From CAZALT01 sp964485515 (GTDB taxonomy: Bacteria > Actinomycetota > Acidimicrobiia > Acidimicrobiales > Acidimicrobilacustridaceae): 5,158 nucleotides of DNA. The notes under the pieces were generated by a model. That model was not told the DNA's origin. It did no database searches and saw only the letters and a list, made by a program, of their open reading frames with translations. Each line of letters starts with the position of its first letter. Position 1 is the stretch's first letter. Shown piece after piece: positions 5,083 to 5,158 of this stretch. Location: assembly GCA_964485515.1 (NCBI GenBank), contig CAZALT010000215.1, forward strand, positions 1 to 5,158, given 5' to 3'. Both the position numbers and the translations under genes were made by a program.

Positions 5083-5158
5083 CCGATCCTGTGACCGAGC
5101 TCCCGACGACGACGGCCGATGACGCGGCCGCTCGTGGCCCCGAGCCGGTCAGCGACCC
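5079..5158 (+). CDS. Start of an unidentified gene coupled to the binding-protein gene
   Basis: A GTG at 5079 overlaps the upstream TGA as GTGA and opens a frame that runs to the window edge without a stop (26 codons visible). The start of the product is MTDPVTELPTTT, then an Ala/Asp/Pro-rich, hydrophilic stretch. GTG 5091 is an alternative start four codons on. Genes in this position next to LivK-like proteins are usually ABC permease or ATP-binding subunits, and some actinobacterial permeases carry such a polar N-terminal lead. Nothing in the visible residues proves this, and a regulator or enzyme is also possible. Confidence 0.6.
   Translation, partial: MTDPVTELPTTTADDAAARGPEPVSD

Noticed and set aside
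299..5157. GGTCGCTGAC at 299-308 and its reverse complement GTCAGCGACC near the window end as a possible long-range repeat pair
   Set aside because: It is ten bases only, and the right copy lies in coding sequence; this is expected by chance in GC-rich DNA of this length.

Overview
The window looks like a piece of an uncultivated, GC-rich actinobacterium. All genes are strongly GC-biased at third codon positions, the Shine-Dalgarno sequences are purine-rich (AAGGA, AGGGGG, GGGGA), and the enzyme repertoire (acyl-CoA ligase, crotonase, COG2159-type amidohydrolase, branched-chain-amino-acid-type ABC transport) is typical of Acidimicrobiia and related lineages. That placement is inference from style; there is no phylogenetic marker. 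A block of exactly 100 N (1165-1264) shows that this is a draft scaffold, probably a metagenome assembly.

Layout. (1) 1-197, plus strand: the last 64 codons of an AMP-forming acyl-CoA ligase. (2) 198-379: a convergent intergenic region with an inverted repeat and a short direct repeat. (3) 380-1138, minus strand: a crotonase-superfamily (enoyl-CoA hydratase-like) protein. (4) 1139-1358: intergenic, holding the assembly gap and a terminator-like hairpin. (5) 1359-2642, minus strand: a metal-dependent amidohydrolase of the Amidohydro_2 type. (6) 2643-2809: a divergent promoter region with a strong palindrome and a hexamer repeat. (7) 2810-3565, plus strand: an uncharacterised 251-residue protein that looks like a tandem duplication of an alpha/beta-barrel (NIPSNAP-like) unit. 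(8) 3566-3735: a 16-bp-stem hairpin followed by a second palindrome and a candidate promoter. (9) 3736-5082, plus strand: a type 1 periplasmic-binding-fold protein related to branched-chain amino acid ABC substrate-binding proteins, but with no visible signal peptide. (10) 5079-end: the first 26 codons of a gene that overlaps it by four bases.

Taken together, the window reads as a catabolic or uptake locus. A solute is sensed or captured by the binding protein, activated by the CoA ligase, processed by the crotonase, and a ring- or carboxyl-bearing intermediate is handled by the amidohydrolase. The substrate cannot be told from sequence. The divergent promoter and the promoter of the binding-protein gene share the palindrome TGAAYNNCNGTTCA, which suggests one regulator for both. 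I see no CRISPR array, mobile element, tRNA, rRNA or recognisable defence system. The points most worth a second look are the signal-less binding protein, the shared operator, the crotonase lacking both canonical glutamates, and the duplicated 251-residue protein.
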